A model generated the notes under the pieces. That model had not been told where the DNA came from, searched no databases, and was given only the letters and a program-made list of their open reading frames with translations. From Persicimonas caeni (lineage in GTDB: Bacteria > Myxococcota_A > Bradymonadia > Bradymonadales > Bradymonadaceae), in assembly GCF_006517175.1 (NCBI RefSeq), contig NZ_CP041186.1:3561074-3625073 (forward strand): a stretch of 64,000 nt of DNA, read 5' to 3'. The position numbers and the translations under genes are program-made. Shown here in pieces: positions 18,638 to 28,555 of the stretch. Positions within the stretch are counted from its first letter, which is position 1. Each line of letters starts with the position of its first letter.

Positions 18638-18867
18638 AGCGTCAATACTGCTGAGGGTAGACTATCTGTCTAATGGACGCCGAGTCGGCTCCCCCGCCCG
18701 GCGCTAAATGCAACCCTATCGGAACTTTGTGCGGATGTCATGAAAGGATATGAGGAACAGAAGGCGTTGTTTCTCGTGGAGATTTGTGGTCCACTTTCAG
18801 AGGCCGGTCGCGTCACGCGCGGCACGCATGAGGATCTAACCCCCTTACATCGTTTCGCTTTTCGTAC
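18638..18867. promoter_or_regulatory. Divergent promoter region rmlC/rmlB
   Basis: The 230-bp spacer between the divergently transcribed rmlC (minus) and rmlB (plus) is less GC-rich than the flanking genes and contains no credible ORF. No confident -35/-10 pair, operator or JUMPstart/ops element was recognised. The call rests on geometry alone. Confidence 0.4.
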
Positions 18868-19929
18868 ATGAATCCCACCATCATTGTCACTGGCGGCGCC
18901 GGATTTATCGGCTCCGCGCTTGTTCGCCATCTCATCCACCACACCGACTATGACGTGGTCAACGTCGACAAGCTGACCTATGCGGGCACCCTCGCCTCGG
19001 TGGCCTCGGTGGCCGACGACGAGCGCTACTGCTTCGAGAAGGTCGACGTATGTGACCGCGACGAGGTGGTCCGGTTGTTCGACGAATACCAGCCGCAGGC
19101 GGTCATCCACCTGGCCGCCGAGTCGCACGTCGACCGCTCGATCGACGGACCGGCGGCGTTCATCCAGACCAACATCGTGGGCACGGCGAACCTGCTCGAC
19201 GCCGCACGGACCTACTGGGACGGACTGGCCGACGAGGACGCCGAGCGGTTTCGCTTCCTGAACGTGTCCACCGACGAGGTCTACGGCGAGCTCGGCGAGG
19301 AGGGGTTCTTCACCGAGGAGACTCCCTACGACCCCAGCTCACCGTACTCGGCGAGCAAGGCGTCGGCCGACCACCTGGTACGGGCGTGGCATCGCACCTA
19401 CGGACTTCCGGTGCTGGTGACCAACTGCTCGAACAATTACGGGCCCCACCAGTACCCCGAAAAGCTCATCCCGGTGGTCATCCTCAAGGCGCGCTCCGGC
19501 GAGGACATCCCGGTGTATGGCACCGGCGAGAACGTGCGCGACTGGTTGTTCGTCGACGACCATGTGCGCGCGCTGATGCGCGTGCTCGAACACGGCGAGG
19601 TCGGCCAGACCTACAACATCGGCGGGCATAACGAGAAGACCAACCTGGAGGTCGTCCACGCGATCTGCGGGCTGCTCGACGAGATGCTCGACGAGGCCGC
19701 CGTCGACGAGCACGCCTCGTTGATCACGTTCGTGGCCGACCGGCCGGGCCACGATCTGCGCTATGCCATCGACGCCTCCAAGATAGAGTCGACCCTCGGG
19801 TGGACTCCCGAAGAGACCTTCGAGTCGGGGATTCGCAAGACCGTGCGTTGGTACCTCGACAACCTCGATTGGTGTAAGACGGCGCTGGGAGACTCCTACA
19901 AACTCGAGCGACTTGGACTGGGAGGTTGA
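18868..19929 (+). CDS. rmlB: dTDP-glucose 4,6-dehydratase
   Basis: This 353-aa extended SDR enzyme starts [21 protein letters not shown] (NAD-binding TGGAGFIG). It carries [11 protein letters not shown], the [10 protein letters not shown] region with catalytic Thr/Asp/Glu, and [14 protein letters not shown] with the Tyr-x3-Lys pair. It makes dTDP-4-keto-6-deoxyglucose, the rhamnose precursor. It ends immediately before a strong GGAGG that serves rmlA, so the two form a plus-strand pair. Confidence 0.95.
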   Translation: MNPTIIVTGGAGFIGSALVRHLIHHTDYDVVNVDKLTYAGTLASVASVADDERYCFEKVDVCDRDEVVRLFDEYQPQAVIHLAAESHVDRSIDGPAAFIQTNIVGTANLLDAARTYWDGLADEDAERFRFLNVSTDEVYGELGEEGFFTEETPYDPSSPYSASKASADHLVRAWHRTYGLPVLVTNCSNNYGPHQYPEKLIPVVILKARSGEDIPVYGTGENVRDWLFVDDHVRALMRVLEHGEVGQTYNIGGHNEKTNLEVVHAICGLLDEMLDEAAVDEHASLITFVADRPGHDLRYAIDASKIESTLGWTPEETFESGIRKTVRWYLDNLDWCKTALGDSYKLERLGLGG

Positions 19930-19931
19930 CG

Positions 19932-20804
19932 TTGAAGGGCATTATTCTGGCAGGTGGAGCAGGCACGCGCCTGTATCCGATCACCCGCGGGCTGAGCAAG
20001 CAACTGCTGCCGGTCTACGACAAACCGATGATCTACTACCCGCTGTCGGTGCTGATGCTGGCGGGCATCCGCGAGATCCTGGTGATCTCGACGCCGCATC
20101 ACCTGCCGCTGTTCGAGGAGATGCTGGGCGATGGCAGCCAGTGGGGCGTGGAGCTGCAGTACGCCGCTCAGCCCAAGCCCGAGGGCTTGGCTCAAGCGTT
20201 CATCATTGGCGAAGAGTTCGTCGGCGACGACTCGGTGAGTCTGATCTTGGGCGACAACATCTTCTACGGACGTGGATTGCGCGAGGTCGTTCGCCGGGCA
20301 GCCGCCCAAAAGCAGGGCGCAACCGTCTTCGGGTACTACGTCAAGGATCCGGAGCGCTACGGCGTGGTCGAGTTCGACGAGGCCAACCGGGTGGTGAGCT
20401 TGGAAGAGAAGCCGGAGAACCCGCGCTCACACTGGGCGGTGACCGGCCTTTACTTCTACGACAACCAGGTCGTCGACATCGCCAAAAGCCTCGAGCCCTC
20501 TGCTCGCGGCGAGCTCGAGATTACCGACGTCAATAAGACCTATCTGGAGCGAAAGAGCCTCGACGTCGAGCTGCTCGGCCGGGGGATGGCCTGGTTGGAC
20601 ACCGGCACCCACCAGTCGCTGCTGCAGGCGTCGAACTTCATCGCTACCATCCAGCAGCGCCAGGGGCTGATGATCGCCTGCCCCGAAGAGATCGCCTGGC
20701 GCGAAGGCTGGATCTCCGACGAGCAGGTGCTCGAGCTGGCCTCGCCGCTGCGTAAGTCCGAGTACGGCCAATACCTGCACCAACTCGTCCACGAAGGCCG
20801 TTGA
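19932..20804 (+). CDS. rmlA: Glucose-1-phosphate thymidylyltransferase
   Basis: This 290-aa nucleotidyltransferase has signature [32 protein letters not shown] at the N-terminus, and [11 protein letters not shown]. It condenses glucose-1-phosphate and dTTP to dTDP-glucose, the first rhamnose step. The frame could begin at a TTG at 19926, but the TTG at 19932 is preferred because the GGAGG at 19921-19925, inside the end of rmlB, is then six bases away. Confidence 0.93.
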   Translation: MKGIILAGGAGTRLYPITRGLSKQLLPVYDKPMIYYPLSVLMLAGIREILVISTPHHLPLFEEMLGDGSQWGVELQYAAQPKPEGLAQAFIIGEEFVGDDSVSLILGDNIFYGRGLREVVRRAAAQKQGATVFGYYVKDPERYGVVEFDEANRVVSLEEKPENPRSHWAVTGLYFYDNQVVDIAKSLEPSARGELEITDVNKTYLERKSLDVELLGRGMAWLDTGTHQSLLQASNFIATIQQRQGLMIACPEEIAWREGWISDEQVLELASPLRKSEYGQYLHQLVHEGR

Positions 20805-20831
20805 GCGCCCCGATTGCGTCGCGCTGGTTAC

Positions 20832-23426
20832 TTAGCGAGCCGCACAGCGCTGACTGAGCTCGCGCACCTGGCGTCTCAGCCGCACGTGTCGGTTCGCCGT
20901 GTGCATCTGGGCCAGCAACTGCTCGATGGCCAAGCAGTCGGCCTGGCGTAAATATAGTTTGGCCAGCGGAACCGGCTCGTCGTGAATGCGGTCGAGCCGA
21001 CGCAAAATAGCCTCCGATGCGTTGGTATCGCCGTCTCGCTCGAGCAGCCAGGCTTCGGCGCGCCAACAGATCGCCTGCAGGTCGCGCTCCTCGACCGGAG
21101 CGTTGCAGGTCGAACCGAAGGCCGTACGGGTAAGCGATACGTCACGCTCCCCGGCCGCACGGGGATCATCGGCCAAATACGCCAACCACTGGCGCTGAAG
21201 AGCGTGACTGCTGTCGAAGGACTCGCTCCCTCGCCGCAGCACAGCTCTCGCAGAAGCGGGCTGGCCCGCCGCAAAGTGCGCCCGTGCCAAGAGTACACGC
21301 GCGTGCTCGATTTGCTCTCCGCTCTGCGATCGCTGCTCGTAGAGGACCTGCTCCGCCCACGTCTGTGCGACGTCGAAGAGCCCGACCTCCATATACTGCT
21401 CGACGAGCAACTCACGCGCCGCGAAAGACTGCGGGCGTGCCTCGACGAGTTCGAGGGCAAAGTCGAGCGCGGCATAAGCTCGACCGCTGCGCCGCAGCTC
21501 GCCGACGAAGCTAGACCAGCGAGCTGGCGGCGCATCGCGCAGCGCGGCGGCCTGCGCCCGAGCGTCGGAGAAATCATTGACGAGAAAGCGGCGCCAGTCG
21601 ATGACAAACGACGGCCAACTTTGCCCCAGCAACTCCCGGTAAGCCTCCAGCGAGCGCTCACGCTCGCCTGCCGCTGCCCACATCCTCGCCCTCAGAAGCC
21701 CTAAACGCGGTACAGGTTGCAATTGGTACGCATGCTCTGCGGCACGAGCGGCTCGATTTGACTGGTCTTGGCGGTCGAGTGCGACCGCTGCCTTGGCGAA
21801 GAGCATCGGGTCTCCCGGTGTCAGCCTCACGGCTCGAGCCACCTCTCCGTCAGCTTCGATCGTGGTGTCCGACGAGAACGGCTCCACCGCGAAAGTTCCG
21901 GCGGCAAAACTCCCCAGCGCCAACGCCAGCGCCAGACCAGCCACCACCACTCCGGTCCTACGCGACACTTCTATGACCCCTCGGCGAGCCATCCACTTCA
22001 ACCGCGCCTGGCCAGATTGAGGGGCGCCGGTGCGCTGTGACTGACGCCCGTACTCGAGCAAGAGGATGGCTGGCAGCGAAATGCCCAGGGTGAAGAAAAG
22101 AAAGTGAAACAAAGACAGCATCAGGAAATAGGCTGCCACAGCGAACAGAAAGATATGGGATAACCGCGCCTGGCGCCGATAGAGGCGCAGCGGCATCCAT
22201 AGATACGCCGACAGCAAACCGATCCCGAGTATGGCCGGCAACCATCCGAGGGTCATAAACCACTCTACAGGCTCATTCTCGATAGTCGGAATGCTGGCGG
22301 CGCGTACCGCCGTCCAGTCGACGAAGGAAGGTATGGCAAACGCGCTCGAACCGGCGCCCGAACCCGTCAACCAAAAGCCTTTGCTTGCCTCCAGCGCGGC
22401 TCGCGACAACTCGAGGCGCACCTGTCCGGTTTGATCCAGCCACGCGGGCAAGATATTCTGCAGAGGCCAGTCACGGGCCTGAACCGAGCCGAGTTGAAAG
22501 AAGACGAAGCCAGTGAGCGGTAAACCGACCAGGAGTACCGGAGCGAGCCACCAGATGTTGTCGCGAATTATCGAGAGTCGGTGACGGACTGGCCCGAGAT
22601 AGTTGCTGCCGGCGGCGGCGACGATGATGAGAACCAATGCGAAGATGAGCGGCGCCCCTTGAGAGTCCTGCTCGAACATCACCAGCATAAACAACAAGCC
22701 ACAGACGCTGGCGACGAGCATCCGAACGGGACTCTCTTGGCGGCTGCGAAACGCCAGTGCAAAGGCGACCAAACTAACGAGTCCGTAAAACGTGGCCGCG
22801 TGATTGGGGTTGACGAAACTACTCCAAGTATCCAAAGAGTGTTCAGTTTCCCATAGGCCCAGATACTTGGGTGTCGCCAAGAAGCTTTGAACGCCTCCAA
22901 TGAGCAGTTCGAGCAGGCCGAGCGCGACGAACCCCCATAAAAGGAGTGTCCACTCGCTCGACTCGCGACGAAGGTTGGCTCCGAGCTGAGCAATGGCGAA
23001 TAAGGCAACCCAACGCGCCATCCAGGTGGCAGTATGTTCGGGGGCCATCGACAGCGGCGTGGCGACGGTCGGGGGAGGCGCGCTAAACAGCACTGACCAC
23101 CCATGGTGTAGTAGTTCGGTACGCTCGGGACTCAACCAGCGGTGCCAGGACAGCGGGATCGGTACCAACTGCATCAATGACACGATCGCAAAGAGTCCGA
23201 ACGCAAGCGCGGGAATGGAAATCCACACTCGGTTCGTTCTACCGACGCTTTTCTGCACAGTGTGGAGGAAAGCCAGAAGTGCCAATAGCGAGCCCAGCAC
23301 AGAAGCAGTGATGGCGTGCACGCCGCCAAGCGCCAATGTCGCGCCGGCAACTATCCCAACGGTGCCGAGTTTTAGAAGACGTGCCGACATGAAAAAGGAA
23401 CGGCAATAACGGGAAAAGTTACCCAT
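20832..23426 (-). CDS. O-antigen ligase/polymerase-like membrane protein with C-terminal TPR region
   Basis: This 864-aa protein has two parts. Residues about 13-530 hold around 12 membrane segments and the Wzy_C/WaaL-like core (TWSSFVNPNHAATFYGLVSL, with the large periplasmic loop after about 310). From about 540 to the end is a soluble helical region with tetratricopeptide-like spacing (AARAAEHAYQLQP, ERERSLEAYRELLGQ, SFAARELLVEQYMEVG). It may polymerise repeat units or ligate glycan to an acceptor. It is convergent with rmlA and divergent from wzc. Starts at Met1 or Met13 are both possible. Confidence 0.78.
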   Translation of the reverse strand: MGNFSRYCRSFFMSARLLKLGTVGIVAGATLALGGVHAITASVLGSLLALLAFLHTVQKSVGRTNRVWISIPALAFGLFAIVSLMQLVPIPLSWHRWLSPERTELLHHGWSVLFSAPPPTVATPLSMAPEHTATWMARWVALFAIAQLGANLRRESSEWTLLLWGFVALGLLELLIGGVQSFLATPKYLGLWETEHSLDTWSSFVNPNHAATFYGLVSLVAFALAFRSRQESPVRMLVASVCGLLFMLVMFEQDSQGAPLIFALVLIIVAAAGSNYLGPVRHRLSIIRDNIWWLAPVLLVGLPLTGFVFFQLGSVQARDWPLQNILPAWLDQTGQVRLELSRAALEASKGFWLTGSGAGSSAFAIPSFVDWTAVRAASIPTIENEPVEWFMTLGWLPAILGIGLLSAYLWMPLRLYRRQARLSHIFLFAVAAYFLMLSLFHFLFFTLGISLPAILLLEYGRQSQRTGAPQSGQARLKWMARRGVIEVSRRTGVVVAGLALALALGSFAAGTFAVEPFSSDTTIEADGEVARAVRLTPGDPMLFAKAAVALDRQDQSNRAARAAEHAYQLQPVPRLGLLRARMWAAAGERERSLEAYRELLGQSWPSFVIDWRRFLVNDFSDARAQAAALRDAPPARWSSFVGELRRSGRAYAALDFALELVEARPQSFAARELLVEQYMEVGLFDVAQTWAEQVLYEQRSQSGEQIEHARVLLARAHFAAGQPASARAVLRRGSESFDSSHALQRQWLAYLADDPRAAGERDVSLTRTAFGSTCNAPVEERDLQAICWRAEAWLLERDGDTNASEAILRRLDRIHDEPVPLAKLYLRQADCLAIEQLLAQMHTANRHVRLRRQVRELSQRCAAR

Positions 23427-23531
23427 CCGTTTTGTTGACAGTGGATCACTATCAACCTACGGTTTTCGACTGATTTCTTGCGCGGCTCTTCCGCCCTATA
23501 GAGGCGGGCACCGCAAGTCCAACACGGTAGT
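23427..23531. promoter_or_regulatory. Divergent promoter region upstream of wzc, with palindrome
   Basis: The 105-bp spacer between the ligase-like gene (minus) and the Wzc gene (plus) contains TTGACA at 23435-23440, a perfect -35 hexamer. It is followed after 17 bp by TACGGT at 23458-23463, a weak -10. The -35 overlaps an imperfect palindrome at 23434-23456 (GTTGACAGTG, GAT, CACTATCAAC; one mismatch). This looks like an operator overlapping the promoter, but the regulator is unknown. Confidence 0.4.
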
Positions 23532-25745
23532 ATGACAACCGATTTCCAAGACATTCGAGCCCCCCTTCCGTCCGATCCAGACTCGGAATCGTTGGGAGAG
23601 TTGGTAGCCCACTACTGGTCACTCGTTAAACGATACTACTGGATTCTGGTGCTTGCGGCTATCGTGGGTATCGTCGGCGCGTATCTGTGGACGAAGCAGC
23701 AGCCCAAGATTTATCGGGCCCAGTCCAAGATCATTTTCCACGAATCCAAACCCAACCTCTTTGGCCGTCAAATCGAGCGGGTCGAGATGCTCGACCCGGG
23801 CGGGCGCTGGCAATTCGATCAGTTTTGGAACACGCAAAAAGAAGTGTTCAGGTCGAACTGGTTCGCAGAACGCGTGGTCGAAAATGTCGGACTGCTCGAT
23901 CACCCGGACTTTCTCAATCCACTGCCCGGGGGGAAACAGCGATCCCGTGAGGAGCGTCTCAAGGCCGCTCGCGAAAAAGTCATGGGGATGTTCAAGGTGT
24001 CGCTGCAGCGCGACAGCCGAGTGGCGATTGTCAGTGTGACGGCGACCGACCCGGAACTCGCCGCCAAGCTGTCCAACGGACTAGCTGACACCTATGTCGA
24101 GTATACCCATGAGGTCCAATCGGGAGGACTCAATCAGTTGGTCAACTGGTTTGATTCCTACGTGTCGACCAAGAAGAAGGAACTCGACGCCGCCCAAAAC
24201 AAGCTCCAGCAATTTAAGCGCAAGCACAATATCTTGTCGCTGTCGTACGAAGACCGCCAAAATTTGACCGCCAACAATATGTCGACGGTCAACGAACAGT
24301 TGATGAAGGTACGCACCGAACTCTCTTCTGAAGAGGCTTTGCTCTCTCAAATCCGTGACATGGAGAAGGCGGAAGAGGACATGCGCGCCATCACGGCCCT
24401 CGTCGAAAACGAGGCGTTGGCGAGTCTCTTCGATAGAGAGGCGAAGCTCGAGCAAGATCTTGCGCGTCTACAGACCAAGTATTTGGACAATCATCCCGAG
24501 GTTCAAGCGGTGACAAACCAGCTCGACACCGTTCGGGAAGCGATCCAAGAAGACATCGATCGCATTCGCACCGCCGTCGAGAACCGCGTTCAAGTACTGC
24601 GCCGTCATGAGGGCAACCTCGAGTCCGAGCTCGCGCGCCTCAAAAAAGATGTGTTCGCTCTCAACGAGCTAGGCGTGGAGTACAGCCAGCTCAAGAACGA
24701 CGCCGACAGTGTTCAGAAGCTCTACGAGACGGTTTTGGGACGCTCTTCAGAACTCAACATCAACTCGATGTATGACAGCGATCTCATCCAGGTCCTCGAG
24801 CACGCCGACGTCCCAGAAGCCCCCGTGGGGCCGAATACACCGATGAATATGGCGCTCGGTCTGGTCGCCGGTCTGGCGCTGGGAATCGGTATGATGGTGC
24901 TGCGAGATACTCTCGACACCACTGTGAAGAGCGAAGAGGATGTCAGTCGCGTCACTGACAAGCCGGTGCTAGCGATGCTTCCCGAGTTGGATCGATCCGT
25001 GCTCAAGACGCTCGAGCCGATCGGCGAGTCTCCGGCAGACACCATTACGCACACGGCACCCAAAAGTTCGTTTGCCGAGGGCATCAAGACCCTGCGCACC
25101 AACCTGATGTTTATGGCCCCGGACAATCCACCAAAGCTCTTGTTGGTGACCAGTCCGGGACCCGGTGAAGGTAAGACGCTTTCATCTGTCAACATGGCCA
25201 TTGCCATGGCTCAATCGGGCCAGCGGACTTTGATCATCGACGCCGACCTTCGGCGTCCGCGCGTGCACAAAGCTTTGGGCGTCCCGAGCAAGGAACAAGG
25301 GGTGTCGACCGTGATCCTCGACCGCATCTCGGTGGACGAAGCCATTCAAAAAACTCAGGTGCCCAACCTCGAAGTGATGACCTGTGGAGAGGTTCCACCG
25401 AACCCTTCCGAATTGCTGCACTCGACGCGCTTTCATGAACTGGTCGACGAATTGCGCGGCCGCTATGACCGAGTCATCTTCGACTCTCCGCCTCTGGCCG
25501 CCGTCTCCGATGCGCTGGTGCTGAGCCAGGTGGTCGATGGAGTGCTCTTGATTTTGAAGTTCGGTCAAACCCAACGCGAGTTGTTGCGTCGCTCCGTCGA
25601 GCAACTCAACGGCATCGGCGCCCCTTTCATGGGGGTCGTATTCAACGAGATCGGTGCAGGAGCTGCGGGTTATCGATACTCGTACTACTACCGCTACTCC
25701 TACGAACAAGACCAACCCGAAGGTCCCAGCAAAATCGCCAGTTGA
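23532..25745 (+). CDS. wzc: Wzc-type polysaccharide co-polymerase and BY-kinase
   Basis: This 737-aa inner-membrane protein controls chain length and coordinates export. It has an N-terminal Wzz domain with TM1 about 36-53, a long periplasmic coiled coil (about 170-400), and TM2 about 439-458. The cytoplasmic tyrosine-kinase domain has Walker A TSPGPGEGKT near 540, Walker A' IIDADLRRP near 573, and VIFDSPPLAAVSDAL. The C-terminus has seven Tyr between 714 and 724, the autophosphorylation cluster. No wza exporter or wzb phosphatase gene is in the window. Confidence 0.92.
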   Translation: MTTDFQDIRAPLPSDPDSESLGELVAHYWSLVKRYYWILVLAAIVGIVGAYLWTKQQPKIYRAQSKIIFHESKPNLFGRQIERVEMLDPGGRWQFDQFWNTQKEVFRSNWFAERVVENVGLLDHPDFLNPLPGGKQRSREERLKAAREKVMGMFKVSLQRDSRVAIVSVTATDPELAAKLSNGLADTYVEYTHEVQSGGLNQLVNWFDSYVSTKKKELDAAQNKLQQFKRKHNILSLSYEDRQNLTANNMSTVNEQLMKVRTELSSEEALLSQIRDMEKAEEDMRAITALVENEALASLFDREAKLEQDLARLQTKYLDNHPEVQAVTNQLDTVREAIQEDIDRIRTAVENRVQVLRRHEGNLESELARLKKDVFALNELGVEYSQLKNDADSVQKLYETVLGRSSELNINSMYDSDLIQVLEHADVPEAPVGPNTPMNMALGLVAGLALGIGMMVLRDTLDTTVKSEEDVSRVTDKPVLAMLPELDRSVLKTLEPIGESPADTITHTAPKSSFAEGIKTLRTNLMFMAPDNPPKLLLVTSPGPGEGKTLSSVNMAIAMAQSGQRTLIIDADLRRPRVHKALGVPSKEQGVSTVILDRISVDEAIQKTQVPNLEVMTCGEVPPNPSELLHSTRFHELVDELRGRYDRVIFDSPPLAAVSDALVLSQVVDGVLLILKFGQTQRELLRRSVEQLNGIGAPFMGVVFNEIGAGAAGYRYSYYYRYSYEQDQPEGPSKIAS

Positions 25746-25802
25746 CCGGCGTAGTCAGACCAGACTCTCTGCTCTTCGCCCACTGCTGTACGGAAGTACC
25801 TC

Positions 25803-27107
25803 ATGTCAGACGCCGTATCGATTCTCCGGAAGAAGTTCACCAATCAAGACGCCACCGTCGCCGTCATCGGCCAGGGCTACGTGGGCCTGCCCCTGGCACT
25901 GGAGTTTGTGGAAGCAGGTTTCCGCTGCTACGGCGTCGATGTCGCCGAGGCGAAGGTCGAGCAACTCGCCGCCGGGCAAAGCTACATCACCGACATTGCC
26001 AGTGAGCGCGTGGCTCGCGCCATCGAAAGTGGCCGTTATATCCCCACCACCGACTTCGCGGTGGTCGGCGAAGCCGATGCCATCAGCATCTGTGTGCCCA
26101 CGCCGCTGAACAAAACGCGTGAGCCGGATCTCTCTTTCATCCGTTCGGCAGCGGCGAGCATCACCCCACATCTGCGCCGGCCCTCGCTGGTCGTGCTCGA
26201 ATCGACGACCTACCCCGGCACCACCGAAGAGGTGCTCGTTCCGGTCTTCGAGCGCGCCGGGCACAAGATCGACGAAGATCTCTTCGTGGCGTTCAGCCCC
26301 GAGAGGGTCGATCCGGGCAACGAAACCTACGGGCTGACCAACACTCCCAAGGTCGTCGGCGGTGTTACGCCCGACTCCACCGCGCTCGTCGAAGCCCTTT
26401 ATGGCCAGTTCATCAATCAAGTGCACCCAGTCAGCAATGCCACCGAAGCCGAGATGGTCAAGCTGCTGGAAAATACCTTTCGAGCGGTCAATATCGCCCT
26501 GGTCAACGAGATGGCGGTGATGTGCGACCGCATGGGCATCGACATCTGGCAGGTGATCGAAGCGGCGAGTACCAAGCCATTTGGCTTCATGCCGTTTTAC
26601 CCGGGACCGGGCATCGGCGGTCACTGCATTCCCCTCGACCCTACTTACTTGAGTTGGAAGGCGAAGACCTTCGGCTACTACAATCGCTTCATCGAACTCG
26701 CCTCGGATTTGAACACCAACATGCCGAGGTTTGTGGTCCAGAAGTTGGTGCGCCTGCTCAACGAGCAGCAACGCTCGGTCAACGGCGCGCGCATCCTTCT
26801 GGTGGGCGTGGCTTACAAGCCCGACGTCAACGATCTACGAGAGTCGCCCGCGCTCGATATCTGGAAGTCGCTGGAGGAGTGGGGCGCAAACCTGTCGTAC
26901 CACGACCCGCACATCGAGTGCGTCGACACCTTCGATGGCGCACGCTCAGTAGACTTGGATGCTGCGATGCTCGCCGAGCAGGATGCAGTGGTCGTGGTCA
27001 CCAACCATTCTGCGGTCGACTACAAGCTCTTGGTCGAGCATGCCCCACTCGTGTTCGATACACGTAATGCGCTCGACCACGACTCCCCGAATATCTACAA
27101 GCTATAA
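25803..27107 (+). CDS. wbpA: UDP-N-acetylglucosamine 6-dehydrogenase (WbpA/TviB type)
   Basis: This 434-aa enzyme oxidises C6 of a UDP-HexNAc to the uronic acid with two NAD+. It shows Rossmann motif VIGQGYVGLP (21-30), ESTTYPGTTEE, the central helix TEAEMVKLLENTFRAVNIAL, and the catalytic Cys275 in GPGIGGHCIPLDP. The sequence is closer to WbpA/TviB than to WecC. It probably feeds UDP-GlcNAcA into a diacetamido-uronate pathway with the DegT aminotransferase at 54.6 kb and the acetyltransferase at the right edge. A decayed paralogue lies at 37.4-38.5 kb. Confidence 0.88.
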   Translation: MSDAVSILRKKFTNQDATVAVIGQGYVGLPLALEFVEAGFRCYGVDVAEAKVEQLAAGQSYITDIASERVARAIESGRYIPTTDFAVVGEADAISICVPTPLNKTREPDLSFIRSAAASITPHLRRPSLVVLESTTYPGTTEEVLVPVFERAGHKIDEDLFVAFSPERVDPGNETYGLTNTPKVVGGVTPDSTALVEALYGQFINQVHPVSNATEAEMVKLLENTFRAVNIALVNEMAVMCDRMGIDIWQVIEAASTKPFGFMPFYPGPGIGGHCIPLDPTYLSWKAKTFGYYNRFIELASDLNTNMPRFVVQKLVRLLNEQQRSVNGARILLVGVAYKPDVNDLRESPALDIWKSLEEWGANLSYHDPHIECVDTFDGARSVDLDAAMLAEQDAVVVVTNHSAVDYKLLVEHAPLVFDTRNALDHDSPNIYKL

Positions 27108-27135
27108 CTTCTGCGCTGCCGCTGGTTGGCGCGAG

Positions 27136-27164
27136 GAGACCCGAGCCCGTGGGGCTCGGGTCTC
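27136..27164. terminator. Stem-loop between convergent genes
   Basis: A perfect 13-bp inverted repeat (27136-27148 with 27152-27164, GC-rich, 3-nt loop) lies in the 65-bp gap between the convergent WbpA-type and wecC genes. There is no U-tract on either side, so it is not a classical intrinsic terminator. Position and symmetry suggest a bidirectional terminator or transcript-end stabiliser. Confidence 0.6.
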
Positions 27165-27172
27165 AGGCCGAG

Positions 27173-28504
27173 TCAGAGCGACTCAGCGTGCGATGGAGCT
27201 GCCTGCGGGCTGACGCCCCGGCCCACGTATGTGAACCCCGCCGAGCGCCACTTCTTGGCGTCGAGCAGATTGCAAAAGTCGAAGACGTGATGCCCTCGCA
27301 TCAATCCGATGAGGGCGCTGGGATCGATGAACTTGAATTCGTCGTGAGCAGCGGTGATGACGATCGCGTCCGCGTCCTGCACGGCCTTTTGAAGGCCGAC
27401 GAGTTCGTGCTCGAAGTGACGCACATGCGGATCGTATACCGCTACGTCGACGGGCTCGCCCTCCAAGAGCTCGACGAAATCGCGTCCTGGCGACTCGCGA
27501 GCGTCATCGACATTGCCCTTGTAGGCCACCCCGAAGATCGCCAACTTCGCAGACGATGAGTTCCCGAGCTCGAGCGTATCTTTGATCTGGTGGACCAAGT
27601 AGCGAGGCACGGCTTGATTGAGCAGGCGCGCCTCGCGGATAAGCCGGGCCTGTTCGGGCGCGGACTCGATGACAAACCAGGGATCCAGCGGCAAGCAATG
27701 CCCACCCACTCCAGGACCGGGTTGGTGAAGATTGACTCGCGGGTGGCAATTCGCCAGTTCGATGACGCGGGTGACATCGACGTCGAGGTGATCACAGATC
27801 CCAGCTAGCTCATTCGCCAGTGCGATGTTGACGTCCCGGAAAGTGTTTTCCATGAGCTTGACCAACTCGGCGGTTGTTGCATTGGTCTGATGAATTTGAC
27901 CTTCGACCACCGACGCATAAAGCCGCGCAGCTCGCTGCGCACATGCCATGGTAATCCCGCCGATGACCCGATCGTTTTGGGTCAGCTCACGTAGAATATG
28001 CCCGGGAAGTACTCGCTCGGGGCAATGCGCCACGAAGACATCTTCTCCCGGCGTGAAGCCAGCTTCGACCAGCGGCTTGGCCACCCTCTCCACCGTCGTC
28101 TTCGGCGGACTTGTCGACTCCAAAATCACCAGGTCGCCTTCTTCGAGCACCGGGAGAATGGCCTCGACAGCACTGTCGACATAGCTCAGATCACTGGAGC
28201 GATCATCGTGCCGCTTCTCATTGACTCGGCAGGGAGTAGGCACTGCGATGATGAACGTCTTTGCCGGCTGCGGCGCTCGCGCTGCGCGCAGCTGCCCCGA
28301 CTTGACGGCCGCGCTGACGAGCGTGCGCAAGCCAGGCTCCTCAATGTGGATCTTACCCTCATTGACGATCTCCACCACGTGCGCGCTCACATCGACGCCG
28401 AGTACGTCGAACCCCTGTGCTGCAAACATTGAAGCGGTGGGGAGGCCTATATAGCCGAGGCCGACAACACAAATGTCAGCCTTGGAAGACGACGGATTCT
28501 CCAT
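27173..28504 (-). CDS. wecC: UDP-N-acetyl-D-mannosamine dehydrogenase
   Basis: This 443-aa nucleotide-sugar dehydrogenase has ICVVGLGYIGLPTASMFA at the N-terminus, FIIAVPTPC, ILESTSPPKTTE-type and HCPERVLPG segments, and catalytic Cys in PGVGGHCLPLDPWF. The last of these is the WecC pattern. It makes UDP-ManNAcA from UDP-ManNAc supplied by the WecB epimerase encoded just upstream (51-bp spacer). The clear difference from the 25.8 kb enzyme implies two separate uronic-acid routes. Confidence 0.92.
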   Translation of the reverse strand: MENPSSSKADICVVGLGYIGLPTASMFAAQGFDVLGVDVSAHVVEIVNEGKIHIEEPGLRTLVSAAVKSGQLRAARAPQPAKTFIIAVPTPCRVNEKRHDDRSSDLSYVDSAVEAILPVLEEGDLVILESTSPPKTTVERVAKPLVEAGFTPGEDVFVAHCPERVLPGHILRELTQNDRVIGGITMACAQRAARLYASVVEGQIHQTNATTAELVKLMENTFRDVNIALANELAGICDHLDVDVTRVIELANCHPRVNLHQPGPGVGGHCLPLDPWFVIESAPEQARLIREARLLNQAVPRYLVHQIKDTLELGNSSSAKLAIFGVAYKGNVDDARESPGRDFVELLEGEPVDVAVYDPHVRHFEHELVGLQKAVQDADAIVITAAHDEFKFIDPSALIGLMRGHHVFDFCNLLDAKKWRSAGFTYVGRGVSPQAAPSHAESL

Positions 28505-28555
28505 AACTACTGCTCTTCTCTTAAGAATGACTGGCCGCGTGTATTCAACCCGGCC

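Noticed and set aside
18638-18867. JUMPstart/ops element (GGCGGTAG) upstream of the rml genes
   Set aside because: Only a partial GGGTAG was found, without the flanking consensus.
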